Notes: generated from the letters alone by a model not told the origin. Shown: positions 17,132-26,161, counted from the stretch's first letter. The stretch: 64,000 nt of DNA from WLXB01 sp040221475 (GCA_040221475.1 JAVKEJ010000053.1:248001-312000); one strand, 5' to 3'. Made by a program: numbers and translations.

Positions 17132-17145
17132 GGCTGGGTATCGTC

Positions 17146-18495
17146 ATGACCACCGTTAAATCCTCACTAGAGACCACTTTCGGTTCAGCCTATGCAAACG
17201 CGTTAGGCGCGCTGCCAGGCGCTAATGAATCCTGGGTAGATTCAATCCGGCAGACATCCAGAGCCATTGTTGAATCTGGCGGTTTTCCAGGTCCCAAGAC
17301 CGAGGCATGGAAGTACACGTCCCTTCGCGAAATTGCTAAAACATCATTTATTCCGGCGAGTGAAGCAGATGATGTTGATGTTTCTGCCGCCCCTGTTGGC
17401 AGTCCGGTTCTTGAAGGCGCGTTGCAGGTTGTTTTTGTAAATGGTGTCTACCGCCAAGATCTTTCAACGTCGTTTGAAGGTGTTCAATCCGGTGTGACGT
17501 TGGGGCCACTTGCTGATGTACTCAAGAACAACCCTGAGCATCTCAAAGATGTTCTGGCTTCCGCAGCAATCCCTGGCGAGTCATTCATTGCAGCCCTGAA
17601 TACTGGGTTCATGGAGCAGGGGATATATCTTCACGTCGAGGCTGATGTTGAAATGTCTCGGCCTATTCAGGTCGTTTCCATTGGAGCTTCGGGAGCGAAA
17701 CCAGGTGCTTTTCATCCAAGGTTGCAGTTTGTTCTCGACCAGAATGCAAAAGCGACTGTGCTGGAGACCCATGTTGGATTGCCGGGACAACCGTACTTGA
17801 GCAATCCTGTTACGGAAGCAATTCTTGGTCCTGGCTCTACCTTAAAGCACTATACCTTAGTTTGCGAAGATAGTGATGCCTACCATCTTGGACGGTCCGC
17901 TGTTTGCGTTTCAGAAGGCGCGCAATATGAGTCCTTTCTGTTATCTCTCGGTGGCAAACTTGCGCGCCGTGAAGTTCAGGTTCGGCTGGAAGCTGTTGGC
18001 GCTAGTGCGATTGTAGACGGTGCGTATGGATTGTCAGGGTCTGATCACTCTGACATTTCTTCTGAAATTCTGCATCTGGCCCCTGAAACGATCTCTAAGC
18101 AAACTGTTAAAGGTGTATTGGGCGGAAAATCGAAAGGCGTGTTTCAAGGACGCGTTCACGTCGCCCGGGAAGGGCAGCGCAGTGATGGGCGGCAACTTCA
18201 TAAAGCTATGTTACTTAATCGTGGGCCAGAAGTGGACTGCAAGCCGGAACTGGAAATCTACGCTGATGATGTTCAATGCGCCCATGGTGCGACAACTGGC
18301 GAGATGGATTCAGAGCACATCTTTTATCTGTTAAGTCGCGGTATTGATGAGCAAACAGCCCGCGCCATGCTGGTTGAAGGCTTCTTGGATGATGTCATTT
18401 TTGATATCTCCGATGATGCCGTCAGAAGCCTGGTTCTTGATATGGTGAAGAGGTGGCTTGTGCGGCAAAGTGCTCTGATTGCGGAGGGCGTATGA
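17146..18495 (+). CDS. sufD: Fe-S cluster assembly protein SufD
   Basis: This 449-residue partner of SufB in the SufBCD scaffold is thought to help iron entry. The N-terminus shows the PGPKTEAWKYTSLREI motif of SufD, and the C-terminal half contains GVFQGRVHVAREGQRSDG, CKPELEIYADDVQCAHGATTG and LSRGIDEQTARAMLVEGF, the last shared with SufB. Length fits. Its TGA stop overlaps the sufS ATG by four bases (ATGA at 18492-18495), which implies translational coupling. Confidence 0.96.
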   Translation: MTTVKSSLETTFGSAYANALGALPGANESWVDSIRQTSRAIVESGGFPGPKTEAWKYTSLREIAKTSFIPASEADDVDVSAAPVGSPVLEGALQVVFVNGVYRQDLSTSFEGVQSGVTLGPLADVLKNNPEHLKDVLASAAIPGESFIAALNTGFMEQGIYLHVEADVEMSRPIQVVSIGASGAKPGAFHPRLQFVLDQNAKATVLETHVGLPGQPYLSNPVTEAILGPGSTLKHYTLVCEDSDAYHLGRSAVCVSEGAQYESFLLSLGGKLARREVQVRLEAVGASAIVDGAYGLSGSDHSDISSEILHLAPETISKQTVKGVLGGKSKGVFQGRVHVAREGQRSDGRQLHKAMLLNRGPEVDCKPELEIYADDVQCAHGATTGEMDSEHIFYLLSRGIDEQTARAMLVEGFLDDVIFDISDDAVRSLVLDMVKRWLVRQSALIAEGV

Positions 18496-19748
18496 ACGCC
18501 ATCACAAAGCAGACAAAAGCGAAAGACATACGCCCGTTTGATATCGAATCTGTGCGCGCAGATTTTCCGATTCTGCAACGCACTGTTCATGGAAAGCCCC
18601 TCACATATTTAGACAGTGCAGCGTCTGCCCAGAAGCCCAAGCAGGTTATCGACGTTATCCGTTATCAGTATGAACATGAGTACGCCAATGTCCACCGAGG
18701 TGCTTATTCTTTAAGCGAAGCGTTAACCGGCAAGTATGAAGAAGCACGCGAAAAAGTGCGTGCCTTTATTAACGCCGGTTCTGATCGCGAGATTGTCTTT
18801 ACCAAAGGGGCGACCGAAGCGATTAATCTGGTCGCTGCCACATTTGGTCGCATGCTCAAGGCGGGTGATGAAGTTGTGATCACGGGTCTTGAGCACCACT
18901 CTAATATTGTGCCGTGGCAGTTGTTGCGGGATCAAATTGGGATCACGCTAAAAGTTGTACCAGTCCTAGCAGATGGCTCGGTTGATTTAAGCGCCTTCGA
19001 AGCAGCGATGACGGGTAAAACCAAATTAGTCTCTGTTGCCCATGTATCTAATGCCCTGGGCACAATACTTCCGGTGAATGACATCGTTCAGCTTGCTCAT
19101 TCTGTTGGTGCAAAATGTCTTATTGATGGTTGCCAGGGTGTGGTTCATGAGGTTGTCGATGTCCAAGCTCTGGACTGTGATTTCTACGCCTTTTCAGGTC
19201 ATAAGCTCTACGGTCCAACCGGCATTGGTGTGCTGTATGGAAAAGAAGAGCTGTTGAGTGAAATGCCACCGTATCAGGGTGGTGGTGAAATGATCAGTAC
19301 AGTTACGTTTGAGCGCAGCGAGTGGGCAGAGCTTCCGGCGAAATTTGAAGCTGGGACACCGCCAATCGTGCAAGCTGTGGGATTAGGGGCAGCAATAGAC
19401 TACGTCAGTTTATTTGATCGCGCAGCGGTAGCTGCTCACGAGCAAGGTCTACTTAATTATGCAACCGAACAACTCAAAAGCATAAACAGTTTGAGACTTA
19501 TCGGAACGGCAAAGCATAAAACGGCTGTGGCTTCTTTTGTGCTGGACGGGGCACATCCACATGATTTAGCGACGATCTTAGACCGATCCGGTGTCTGTGT
19601 ACGTGCGGGACACCACTGTGCGCAACCGCTTATGGATAGCTTTGGCGTTACCGCTACTCTGCGGGCCTCTTTCGGTATGTACAACACGCGCAGTGAAGTC
19701 GATGTTCTGATAGAAGCCTTAGGCCGTGCGAGAGAGATTTTAGGCTAA
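18492..19748 (+). CDS. sufS: SufS-type cysteine desulfurase
   Basis: This 418-residue PLP enzyme takes sulfur from L-cysteine as a persulfide for cluster assembly. The PLP lysine is Lys238 in AFSGHKLYGPTG, and the catalytic cysteine is Cys376 in VRAGHHCAQP, the type II (SufS) form. I begin it at ATG 18492 with a GGAGGG site upstream and an ATGA overlap with sufD. An alternative start at 18453 lies inside sufD and adds residues that do not fit the family. The PLP-pocket segment reads DGCQGVVHE where DGAQ is usual, a mild oddity. The last base of its TAA is the first base of the next ATG. Confidence 0.96.
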   Translation: MNAITKQTKAKDIRPFDIESVRADFPILQRTVHGKPLTYLDSAASAQKPKQVIDVIRYQYEHEYANVHRGAYSLSEALTGKYEEAREKVRAFINAGSDREIVFTKGATEAINLVAATFGRMLKAGDEVVITGLEHHSNIVPWQLLRDQIGITLKVVPVLADGSVDLSAFEAAMTGKTKLVSVAHVSNALGTILPVNDIVQLAHSVGAKCLIDGCQGVVHEVVDVQALDCDFYAFSGHKLYGPTGIGVLYGKEELLSEMPPYQGGGEMISTVTFERSEWAELPAKFEAGTPPIVQAVGLGAAIDYVSLFDRAAVAAHEQGLLNYATEQLKSINSLRLIGTAKHKTAVASFVLDGAHPHDLATILDRSGVCVRAGHHCAQPLMDSFGVTATLRASFGMYNTRSEVDVLIEALGRAREILG

Positions 19749-20245
19749 TGGAAGCCGCGCCAAAAGATAGTGACCTGCTGGGATTGTACCAAGAGATCAT
19801 CCTGGATCACGGGAAGTCGCCGCGTAATGCCGGTGTCATTGAAAATGCAGACTGTCGAAGTGACGGCAAAAACCCACTCTGTGGCGACCGTGTTGCCGTC
19901 ACGACTGAACTTGACCAGCGACAGTTCATTACCGATATCAAGTTTGATGGCAAGGGATGTGCTATTTCGATTGCATCTGCCTCCATGATGACGGAAGCGG
20001 TAAAAGGCTTGAGCGTTGCAGATGCCCGATTGATTTTTGAGGCTGTACGCACCATCTGTTCGAAAGAGGCATCCGTTTTGGATGCTATGCAGGATGTCGG
20101 TGATGAGCTGGCTCCAAGACTTGAAAAGCTTGCATCTTTGAGCGGGGTTCGCCAATTTCCGGCCCGAGTCAAATGCGCAACGCTTCCATGGCACACCCTG
20201 ATGTCATGCCTTGATGGAAAAACAACGGCCTCGACGGAACGATGA
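19748..20245 (+). CDS. sufU: SufU/IscU-like Fe-S scaffold or sulfur-transfer protein
   Basis: This 165-residue NifU_N-family protein has conserved cysteines Cys45 (NPLCGD), Cys71 (GKGCAIS) and Cys143 (VKCATLPWHTL), plus Asp47, the metal- and sulfur-binding set of SufU and IscU. SufU proteins accept sulfur from SufS and carry a zinc site. IscU proteins act as scaffolds and have an LPPVK motif, which is absent here, so SufU is the better name. It overlaps the sufS stop by one base and ends overlapping the next possible start. Confidence 0.92.
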   Translation: MEAAPKDSDLLGLYQEIILDHGKSPRNAGVIENADCRSDGKNPLCGDRVAVTTELDQRQFITDIKFDGKGCAISIASASMMTEAVKGLSVADARLIFEAVRTICSKEASVLDAMQDVGDELAPRLEKLASLSGVRQFPARVKCATLPWHTLMSCLDGKTTASTER

Positions 20246-20280
20246 GGCGGAATAATGAAAGTTCTAAGGAGTCTAAAGTT

Positions 20281-20682
20281 ATGATGCCGCCTTATTCGAT
20301 GCCGGCTATGGAAGGTGACCCACCCGAGGAAGGGGATACCGTGACACGCGGTGCGCCACTGCCCGAAGACGCTGATTACATAATAACCGAATCCGCTGCT
20401 GTAGAGGCTCTACGCAGTGTTTTTGACCCGGAAATCCCAGTCAATATTTATGATCTCGGATTGATTTATGAGCTCAAAATTGGCGACAGAGGGAACGTTG
20501 ATGTGCTGATGACTTTAACCGCGCCAGCCTGTCCCGTGGCAGGCACGCTGCCGGGTGAGGTTGCTGATTCTGTTGCGGCCACCAAAGGAGCTGGGGAGGT
20601 TGCTGTGACCATTACGTGGGATCCTCCTTGGACACCCGAGAATATGTCTGAAGTGGCGCGTGTCGCCCTCGATATGTTTTGA
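20281..20682 (+). CDS. sufT: SufT / MIP18 (DUF59) family Fe-S assembly protein
   Basis: This 133-residue protein with a DUF59 domain is thought to help mature Fe-S proteins. The core VFDPEIPVNIYDLGLIYEL and the later TAPACPVAGTLPGEV and ITWDPPWTPENMSE are the family marks, with a conserved cysteine in PACPVAG. I choose ATG 20281 because AAGGAG (20266-20271) sits nine bases upstream. An earlier in-frame ATG at 20242 overlaps the sufU stop and would add 13 residues, so it remains possible. Position between sufU and sufA agrees with a SUF role. Confidence 0.92.
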   Translation: MMPPYSMPAMEGDPPEEGDTVTRGAPLPEDADYIITESAAVEALRSVFDPEIPVNIYDLGLIYELKIGDRGNVDVLMTLTAPACPVAGTLPGEVADSVAATKGAGEVAVTITWDPPWTPENMSEVARVALDMF

Positions 20683-20728
20683 ACGTGACGTGCTCTAAAT
20701 AAATTCGACTGCGTTTAGGAGAATTAAA

Positions 20729-21100
20729 ATGACCAGCTTAACGAGGACTGCTCCGATCACAATTACAGATGCTGCCGTTGCGCGTGCAGCACACCTGATT
20801 GGGCGGTCGGATCATCCTGTTGCCGGAATACGTGTGGGCATTGATACCAAAGGGTGTTCTGGCTTTTCGTACAAAGTCGAATATGCCGACGAACAAGGTA
20901 AGTTTGAGGATGTCGTAGAGCAGAATGGTGTTAAATTTTTTATAGACCCGATGGCGGTTATGTATCTGTTGGGCTCTGAATTGGATTATAAAGAGTCCAA
21001 GATGGAGAGTGGGTTTGTGTTCACAAACCCGAATGAAACAGGGCGCTGTGGATGTGGCGAGAGTTTTTCTGCGGCTCCAAACCCTGATGCGAAAGAATAG
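20729..21100 (+). CDS. sufA: A-type Fe-S carrier SufA (HesB/IscA family)
   Basis: This 123-residue HesB-family protein has the three ligands Cys43 (KGCSGFSY), Cys107 and Cys109 (GRCGCGESF). It receives clusters from SufBCD and passes them to target proteins. It has its own AGGAGAAT ribosome-binding site and follows sufT by 46 bases, as last gene of the operon. No intrinsic terminator is evident before the convergent gene at 21111. Confidence 0.95.
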   Translation: MTSLTRTAPITITDAAVARAAHLIGRSDHPVAGIRVGIDTKGCSGFSYKVEYADEQGKFEDVVEQNGVKFFIDPMAVMYLLGSELDYKESKMESGFVFTNPNETGRCGCGESFSAAPNPDAKE

Positions 21101-21110
21101 GCGTTTTACA

Positions 21111-21491
21111 TTACGCCGAGAGTCGTTTCTCAACCTCGGCTAACAACTTCACCGGATGCACGGGCTTCTGTAGCAAGCTGACAGTGCCGTATTGAAACTC
21201 TAAATCATCTTCGACGAGGCTCTCCACAATTTCAGGCTGTCCAGTAACTAATATAATAGGGATGGATGGCTCGCGGTCTGCGAGCACTTGCCGGAGTTGT
21301 AGTCCACCCATCGTCGGCATCATGATATCTATAATCGCAATCTGTATATCTTCACTTTCAAAGATGATTAGGGCGGCCTCTCCATCTTCAGCCTCGAAGG
21401 CGGTATAGCCACGTTCCCTTAGAACATGACTGAGCGACTCGCGCACCAAGGTGTTGTCATCAACGATTAGAACGCGCCCCAGGCTTTCTAT
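21111..21491 (-). CDS. single-domain response regulator (receiver only)
   Basis: The receiver domain has the acidic pair DD in RVLIVDDNT, the phospho-acceptor Asp in AIIDIMMPTMGG and Lys in LLQKPVHP, and no output domain. It may act as a CheY-like or phosphorelay intermediate. The only conventional in-frame starts are far upstream (a TTG at 21569 with no ribosome-binding site), giving 26 extra residues unlike a receiver. AGGAGG at 21497-21502 sits five bases before an ATA codon (21489-21491) exactly where receiver proteins normally begin, so I place the start there. That gives 126 residues, the usual size. No histidine kinase is adjacent. Confidence 0.75.
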   Translation of the reverse strand: MESLGRVLIVDDNTLVRESLSHVLRERGYTAFEAEDGEAALIIFESEDIQIAIIDIMMPTMGGLQLRQVLADREPSIPIILVTGQPEIVESLVEDDLEFQYGTVSLLQKPVHPVKLLAEVEKRLSA

Positions 21492-21688
21492 TTTAGCCTC
21501 CTGTATTGATGAATAGGCACTGCGGTATAAGTGTTCCCGAGTGTGATCCAGGAACAGCCGAGACAACAAATTTAGGGCGTATTCTATTCATGCTTGTGAC
21601 TTGTGAACGCTAGGGCCATTCAAATTTAAGGACCTAGAGTAAAGATTGGTATTGTAATCTGCAACGTCTCGGCGCACGTATATTCAAT

Positions 21689-21886
21689 ATGGAAACAGTT
21701 TTAATAATCTTGCTTTCAATATCTATGCTCGCTGTTCTTGGCGTGTTGCTGACGGGCCTCTTCGCTTTCGTAAAGGGCGGGGATTTTCACGATAAATATG
21801 GCAATAAACTGATGCAGTGGCGTGTGACCACCCAAGCCATTGCCGTGGTTCTTGTTCTGCTTCTGATTGCTGTTCGGGCGGATTAG
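21689..21886 (+). CDS. HIG1-domain twin transmembrane protein
   Basis: This 65-residue protein has two membrane helices (about residues 4-28 and 47-63) around a conserved loop GGDFHDKYGNKLMQWRV. This loop is the HIG1 (hypoxia-induced gene 1) motif found in small alphaproteobacterial proteins related to mitochondrial supercomplex factors. It is probably associated with cytochrome oxidase in the inner membrane, which is inferred from the eukaryotic family. It stands alone. Confidence 0.85.
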   Translation: METVLIILLSISMLAVLGVLLTGLFAFVKGGDFHDKYGNKLMQWRVTTQAIAVVLVLLLIAVRAD

Positions 21887-21896
21887 TTAACCCCAG

Positions 21897-22748
21897 TTAG
21901 CCTGACACCGCAGCATACGCCATTCGGATGGCTGTCAGCACCAGAAAACCAGAAAAGAGAAACCGCAGAGATTTCTCGGTCAGCGCATGCGCCAGATGGC
22001 TTCCAAGGGGAGCGGTGAGGACAGTGGTTGCCGTTATGACTGCTAGCCCTAGCATATTAACGTATCCGATAGAGCCGAACGGCAGGCCCGCAAGACCCCA
22101 ACCTCCAATAATGTACCCGGCGGCAGCTGGGATAGAGATGATGAGCCCAAATGCGGCTGAGGTAGCAACGGCCCGATGCATCGGGTAACGGGCAGCATTT
22201 AGGATCGGAACTGATAGCGTTCCACCGCCAATTCCCATCAGTGCTGAGAAAGCACCGACCATGGTCGAGACAACAGATGCAGTAGATTTGTATATCCAAA
22301 GCTCTGAAAGAGTATTGCCATCACCGTATTGGGGCATTGATCGGTCACGAAACGCGATATCGAGGGCCACACATAAAGCAACAACAGCGAAGACAAGAGC
22401 GAGTATTGTTCCGCTGAATAGTCGCGTTGCCAGTATGGTTCCCAATACAACACCAATAACCAAGCCTGGTGCCCATGTTTTGAAAAGAGGCCAATCCACG
22501 GCCCCCTTTCTGTGATGGGCCCGCACTGAGGCAAGGGAGGTTGGCACAATCGTAGCTAAGGATGTACCGATCGCCACATGAAGCCTAACATCCATGGGGA
22601 CATCGAGGGTTCCGAGCACCGTGAACAGCACGGGTACAATAATGATGCCGCCGCCGACGCCTAAAAGCCCTGCAAGAATACCGGCTATAGCGCCCGTTAC
22701 TAGAAGGCTCAGTATGAGAGGGTATGCCGTAATCAGAGAGTCTATCAA
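21897..22748 (-). CDS. TauE/SafE family sulfite/anion exporter
   Basis: This 283-residue inner-membrane protein has about eight hydrophobic helices and the two-fold TauE/SafE repeat. The first half has LAGLLGVGGGIIIVPVLF and the second has FSALMGIGGGTLSVPIL, the duplicated glycine-rich motif. Members export sulfite, sulfoacetate or other organic anions. Substrate here is unknown. It converges with the HIG1 gene, 10 bases apart. Confidence 0.92.
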   Translation of the reverse strand: MIDSLITAYPLILSLLVTGAIAGILAGLLGVGGGIIIVPVLFTVLGTLDVPMDVRLHVAIGTSLATIVPTSLASVRAHHRKGAVDWPLFKTWAPGLVIGVVLGTILATRLFSGTILALVFAVVALCVALDIAFRDRSMPQYGDGNTLSELWIYKSTASVVSTMVGAFSALMGIGGGTLSVPILNAARYPMHRAVATSAAFGLIISIPAAAGYIIGGWGLAGLPFGSIGYVNMLGLAVITATTVLTAPLGSHLAHALTEKSLRFLFSGFLVLTAIRMAYAAVSG

Positions 22749-22788
22749 AAGGCCAGAGTCCTGTCGTAATTAGAGAGGTCTGACCTAA

Positions 22789-23640
22789 CTAGAACGTCGG
22801 CCGCTCTGGTCGGTAGGTCACCTTGTGGGTTTTTTCAAAGGCAGAGATTTGATCGATCAAATCTTTTCTACGATTGCGCGCGGCCCCAACTTGCGCCGGC
22901 GTGATCCGCGTTGCCTCAAATGAGTTGTCGTTTACCATAACCTGAATGCGTTGCAAAAACTCGCCCATCGTCAACGCTTCAATAATGTCGGCGGCCAGGC
23001 CCAGGAAGTAGCTATGGCGCACAGGTTTCTTCGGGTTCACATGAAACGCTGAAACGGCAAAAGACCCTGTTTTTCCGTTCTTACGTTCAAGCACTGCAGC
23101 CCTGTAGTACGTGGGAAACGCCGAAAAAACGAACGCCGTCTGGCTGTCATGCTCCACAACCAGGTCGTCCAACGCCCCGACAATATTACTTGAGGCTTCA
23201 TTGATGATGTCCTGGGTGACTTCGCCGCCATGGGCCAGCATCTCAATCTCATCAATAACCTCAGCGTTTTCGCCGCCGCTGACAAATATGGGGTCGCCAT
23301 CCAAATGGATAGAAATCCACAGGGCCGGGTTGTAGTTGGATTCGTAACTTGATTGCCCGCGCAACCAGCGGCTTTCCCAATCCATATCTTTGGCGTCATG
23401 AACCATGTTCGGATCACGCCGGAATTGGTCAATCACCATCCCTGCGAGCCGCAATGTGGCGGGCATGTTTTGCCCCCGCAGCACACAGCTATACGTTTTA
23501 TCTTTTAATTTGAGCGGGAGGATGATCCGGTTTGACCGAATTTCCAGGACCTTTTCTTCTTTGGCTCCGTCACCCAATTCATCAAACCGATGAACGGTCG
23601 ATTTTTCACGGTACAGAGTGAGATTAGCTATTTCTTTCAT
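22789..23640 (-). CDS. conserved hypothetical cytosolic protein
   Basis: This 283-residue protein is unrecognised. It is soluble with no signal peptide, and mixed alpha/beta by eye. Notable segments are YSCVLRGQNMPATLRLAGM, HLDGDPIFVSGGENAEVIDEIEM and a C-terminal RNRRKDLIDQISAFEKTH basic helix. I start it at ATG 23640 (MKEIANLTLYREK); a TTG seven codons upstream is possible but has no ribosome-binding site either. Ordinary codon use and full length support a real gene. It lies downstream of the tiny frame at 23771 and upstream of the TauE/SafE gene on the same strand, 40 bases away. Confidence 0.75.
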   Translation of the reverse strand: MKEIANLTLYREKSTVHRFDELGDGAKEEKVLEIRSNRIILPLKLKDKTYSCVLRGQNMPATLRLAGMVIDQFRRDPNMVHDAKDMDWESRWLRGQSSYESNYNPALWISIHLDGDPIFVSGGENAEVIDEIEMLAHGGEVTQDIINEASSNIVGALDDLVVEHDSQTAFVFSAFPTYYRAAVLERKNGKTGSFAVSAFHVNPKKPVRHSYFLGLAADIIEALTMGEFLQRIQVMVNDNSFEATRITPAQVGAARNRRKDLIDQISAFEKTHKVTYRPERPTF

Positions 23641-23770
23641 AACGAATGACGCAGAGACCAATTGTGAGGTGCCAAAGTGGGGCCTGAGATAACGCAGGCT
23701 GGTTTATTCTAAATCGGGCTGTAACAAACAACAAGGGAAGTCCCGATCAACCACTAAGAGGAGGGTGAAA

Positions 23771-23800
23771 ATGAGAACGGAAAATATTCTTATTCTGTAG
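23771..23800 (+). other. nine-codon micro-frame with a strong ribosome-binding site
   Basis: ATG 23771 to TAG 23798-23800 encodes MRTENILIL. It is preceded by AGAGGAGGG (23757-23765), a very strong Shine-Dalgarno sequence at good spacing. Upstream, ATCGGG (23713-23718) and CCCGAT (23742-23747) are complementary and could form a hairpin. It could be a leader peptide, a truncated gene remnant or chance. Nothing on the plus strand follows for about 1.1 kb, which argues against an attenuator for a neighbouring operon. Confidence 0.35.
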
Positions 23801-23833
23801 ATACTTAGGGGCGTGCCTCTGGTGGTGGCATGT

Positions 23834-24742
23834 TCACTCAGCACTTAAGCGATGATAGGCCAGTCCGGGCCGCGCTTGTGCACCAAATTCTTCAATCTGT
23901 TCGAGAAAAAGGCTCAGATCAGCCATCAGCTTAGCAAATCCCGGCCGCCGGGTTAAGGATCTCTCATCCACATAAAGCGCTCTGTTTATTTCGATTTGTA
24001 GCGCGTGGACGCCATTTTCGGGGTCGCCGTAATTTTGCGTCGTGAACCCGCCAGCATAGGGGTTGTTGCGGATTACGGAATATCCAAGGCTGCCGAAAAC
24101 ACGTTCCGCTTCCTCGGTCACCAGCGAGGAGCAAGACAGTCCATTTCGATCTCCCAGGACAATATCCACAGACTTGTTCATTGTATCTTTGCTATGGGGC
24201 AAACCGGCTGAGGGCATGGAATGGCAATCGAACAAAATACAGTAGCCAAACTGATCCCTTGCAGCGTTGACGAGGCGGCGCAAAGCGTTGTGGTAGGGTT
24301 TATAAAGCCTGTTAATGCGCTCGTCTGCATCTGCCCAAGTCAACTTTCTCGCGTAGATTTCTTTTTGATTTGCAACGATCCGGGCAATTGTCCCAAGCCC
24401 AGCAGTAACCCTTGGTGATGTCGTATTTGCGAAGTCTGGCAGAGGATCAGAAAACATCTCTTGGTCGAGTTCATAGGGTTCACGATTCAAATCTAGGTAG
24501 GCCCTTGGGTACAAGGCTCTGATTAGCGGAATCCCCATCGTTTTTGCCGCTGAGAACAATTCATCAACGTAACAGTCCTCTGAGCGTCTTAATGCGGCTT
24601 TGCTTAAAGCGCTGGCATCTATGAGATCGGCTGGATAATGCGCGCCCGAATGAGGAGAGGACAGAACCAGCGGTGTTGCGAGTTCCGTCGGTTCAACCAC
24701 TTCAATGGGTTCAGCCATATCTGTAATCTTACTCATACGCAT
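23834..24742 (-). CDS. N-formylglutamate amidohydrolase family protein
   Basis: This 302-residue protein of the N-formylglutamate deformylase/amidohydrolase family (HutG type) would hydrolyse N-formyl-L-glutamate to formate and glutamate, the last step of one histidine breakdown route. Family marks are LVLSSPHSGAHYPADL at the N-terminus, RAYLDLNREPYELD, and FDCHSMPSAGL with its likely metal-binding histidine. No other hut genes are nearby, so the true substrate could be another N-formyl or N-acyl amino acid. A second in-frame ATG lies eight codons in. Confidence 0.87.
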   Translation of the reverse strand: MRMSKITDMAEPIEVVEPTELATPLVLSSPHSGAHYPADLIDASALSKAALRRSEDCYVDELFSAAKTMGIPLIRALYPRAYLDLNREPYELDQEMFSDPLPDFANTTSPRVTAGLGTIARIVANQKEIYARKLTWADADERINRLYKPYHNALRRLVNAARDQFGYCILFDCHSMPSAGLPHSKDTMNKSVDIVLGDRNGLSCSSLVTEEAERVFGSLGYSVIRNNPYAGGFTTQNYGDPENGVHALQIEINRALYVDERSLTRRPGFAKLMADLSLFLEQIEEFGAQARPGLAYHRLSAE

Positions 24743-24920
24743 ACTTTCTTTAGGGGAGTCCTGACTTGGCCTTCTTAGCCAAGTAGAGACAGCTCAGGCA
24801 GACTCCTTATAGCTCCAGCATACCTCAAACCAATCGATCTGAAACACTTGCAATAAGTGCCATCTCGACCTAAAAGACGGGGATACGCTGCGGGGTCAGC
24901 CCCAGGTAAAATGAATTCAT

Positions 24921-24995
24921 GGACGCGTAGCTCAGCGGGAGAGCACCTCGTTGACATCGAGGGGGTCACTGGTTCAATCCCAGTCGTGTCCACCA
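24921..24995 (+). tRNA. tRNA-Val (anticodon GAC)
   Basis: The acceptor stem GGACGCG (24921-24927) pairs with CGTGTCC (24985-24991) with one G-U pair. The anticodon stem CCTCG/CGAGG surrounds the loop TTGACAT with anticodon GAC at 24953-24955. The T-loop GGTTCAATCC is standard, and discriminator A plus an encoded CCA end the 75-base gene. It stands alone between protein genes. No integrase or duplicated 3' end marks an insertion here. Confidence 0.96.
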
Positions 24996-25120
24996 TTTTC
25001 CTCCCAAAGTTCCTATATTTCATGCAGTCCTGATGGCTTTGACGGATAAGTCTCTTTAACTTATCTAGGCCAAGAATCTATTTCATCGCAGGGTTGTGCT
25101 GAGCAAAAGGATATTAATCT

Positions 25121-26161
25121 TTGGAAAAAAACCGACAATGGCTGCTGGCGCGCCATCCAGACCCTGAAGAAGTCGTCGGCTTTGAGCACTTTGAGTTTAC
25201 GGAAAACGCGATACCCGATCCGGGTGTTGGCGAGATGGTCTTAAAAACCATTGCCCTTGGTACGTCACCAGCACAAAGGTCGTATATTACCAAAGGGCTC
25301 AGCATGCATGATAAAATCGCTATTGGCGATGTCATGCGGGGCAGGGGCGTGTGCGTTGTCACCAAAACACGTCATGCGGCGTACTCTGAGGGTGATATCC
25401 TGATCGCGTCCCCGGGGTGGCAAGACTATTCCGTGCAGAGCCCGGCCCTGCACAATCCGAATGTCTTGAGTCTTCAACCTGTGCCTCATCCCATTAGGCC
25501 CTTAACCACGCTGCTCGGGGTGTTGGGCAGTGCGGGCGCGACAGCCTATTTTGGTCTTGTCGATGTTGGCACTGTAAAACCCGGTGACACCGTTGTTGTG
25601 TCTGCCGCTGCCGGCGGTGTCGGGTCTGTTGCGGGGCAGATCGCCCGCATTGCCGGATGCCGTGTCATTGGCATTGCCGGCGGGGCTGAAAAATGTGCCT
25701 GGTTGACCGATACGCTCGGATATCATGACAGCATTGATTATAAGAACGAGGATGTGGGTCAACGATTGGATCAACTTTGCCCAGGGGGCGTCGATGTCTT
25801 TTTTGATAATGTTGGTGGAGAACTGCTGGACACCGTTCTGGCGCGGATCGCTCTCAACGCCCGCATCGTCATTTGTGGTTTTATCTCAACCGATTATCGC
25901 GACGACCTGAACCTAGGGCCGAGAAATTATAAAAACCTTGTGCGGAAACGCGCGCGCATGGAGGGGTTCTTTATCTTCGATTATCGCCACCGTTTTGCTG
26001 AGGCAGAAGGCCGCCTTAGACAGTGGTATCGGGATGGCCTTTTGGTGAACTCGGAGGACGTTGATGACGGGCTGGAGAAAATGCCGGGCACACTGCGCAG
26101 TTTATTCACCGGCGTAAACAAAGGCATAAAATTGTGCCGTGTGGCGCCTGATCCGGTTTAG
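25121..26161 (+). CDS. NADP-dependent oxidoreductase of the CurA/2-alkenal reductase type
   Basis: This 346-residue MDR protein belongs to the leukotriene B4 dehydrogenase/CurA group. Features are an N-terminal RQWLLARHPD pattern, LGTSPAQRSYI, the nucleotide-binding turn VSAAAGGVGSVAGQIAR near residue 160, and VDVFFDNVGGELLD, a hallmark of this group. It would reduce alpha,beta-unsaturated carbonyls with NADPH. The start is TTG 25121 behind an AAAAGGA site 10 bases upstream; no in-frame ATG fits the conserved N-terminus. It overlaps the convergent gene at its end by four bases. Confidence 0.88.
   Translation: MEKNRQWLLARHPDPEEVVGFEHFEFTENAIPDPGVGEMVLKTIALGTSPAQRSYITKGLSMHDKIAIGDVMRGRGVCVVTKTRHAAYSEGDILIASPGWQDYSVQSPALHNPNVLSLQPVPHPIRPLTTLLGVLGSAGATAYFGLVDVGTVKPGDTVVVSAAAGGVGSVAGQIARIAGCRVIGIAGGAEKCAWLTDTLGYHDSIDYKNEDVGQRLDQLCPGGVDVFFDNVGGELLDTVLARIALNARIVICGFISTDYRDDLNLGPRNYKNLVRKRARMEGFFIFDYRHRFAEAEGRLRQWYRDGLLVNSEDVDDGLEKMPGTLRSLFTGVNKGIKLCRVAPDPV

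Noticed and set aside
24921..24995. tRNA as an integration site for a mobile element
   Set aside because: No integrase and no duplicated tRNA 3' end were seen nearby.
24775..25023. 82-residue minus-strand frame across the tRNA-Val gene
   Set aside because: It covers a clear tRNA and has a typical false-positive pattern from translated tRNA sequence.
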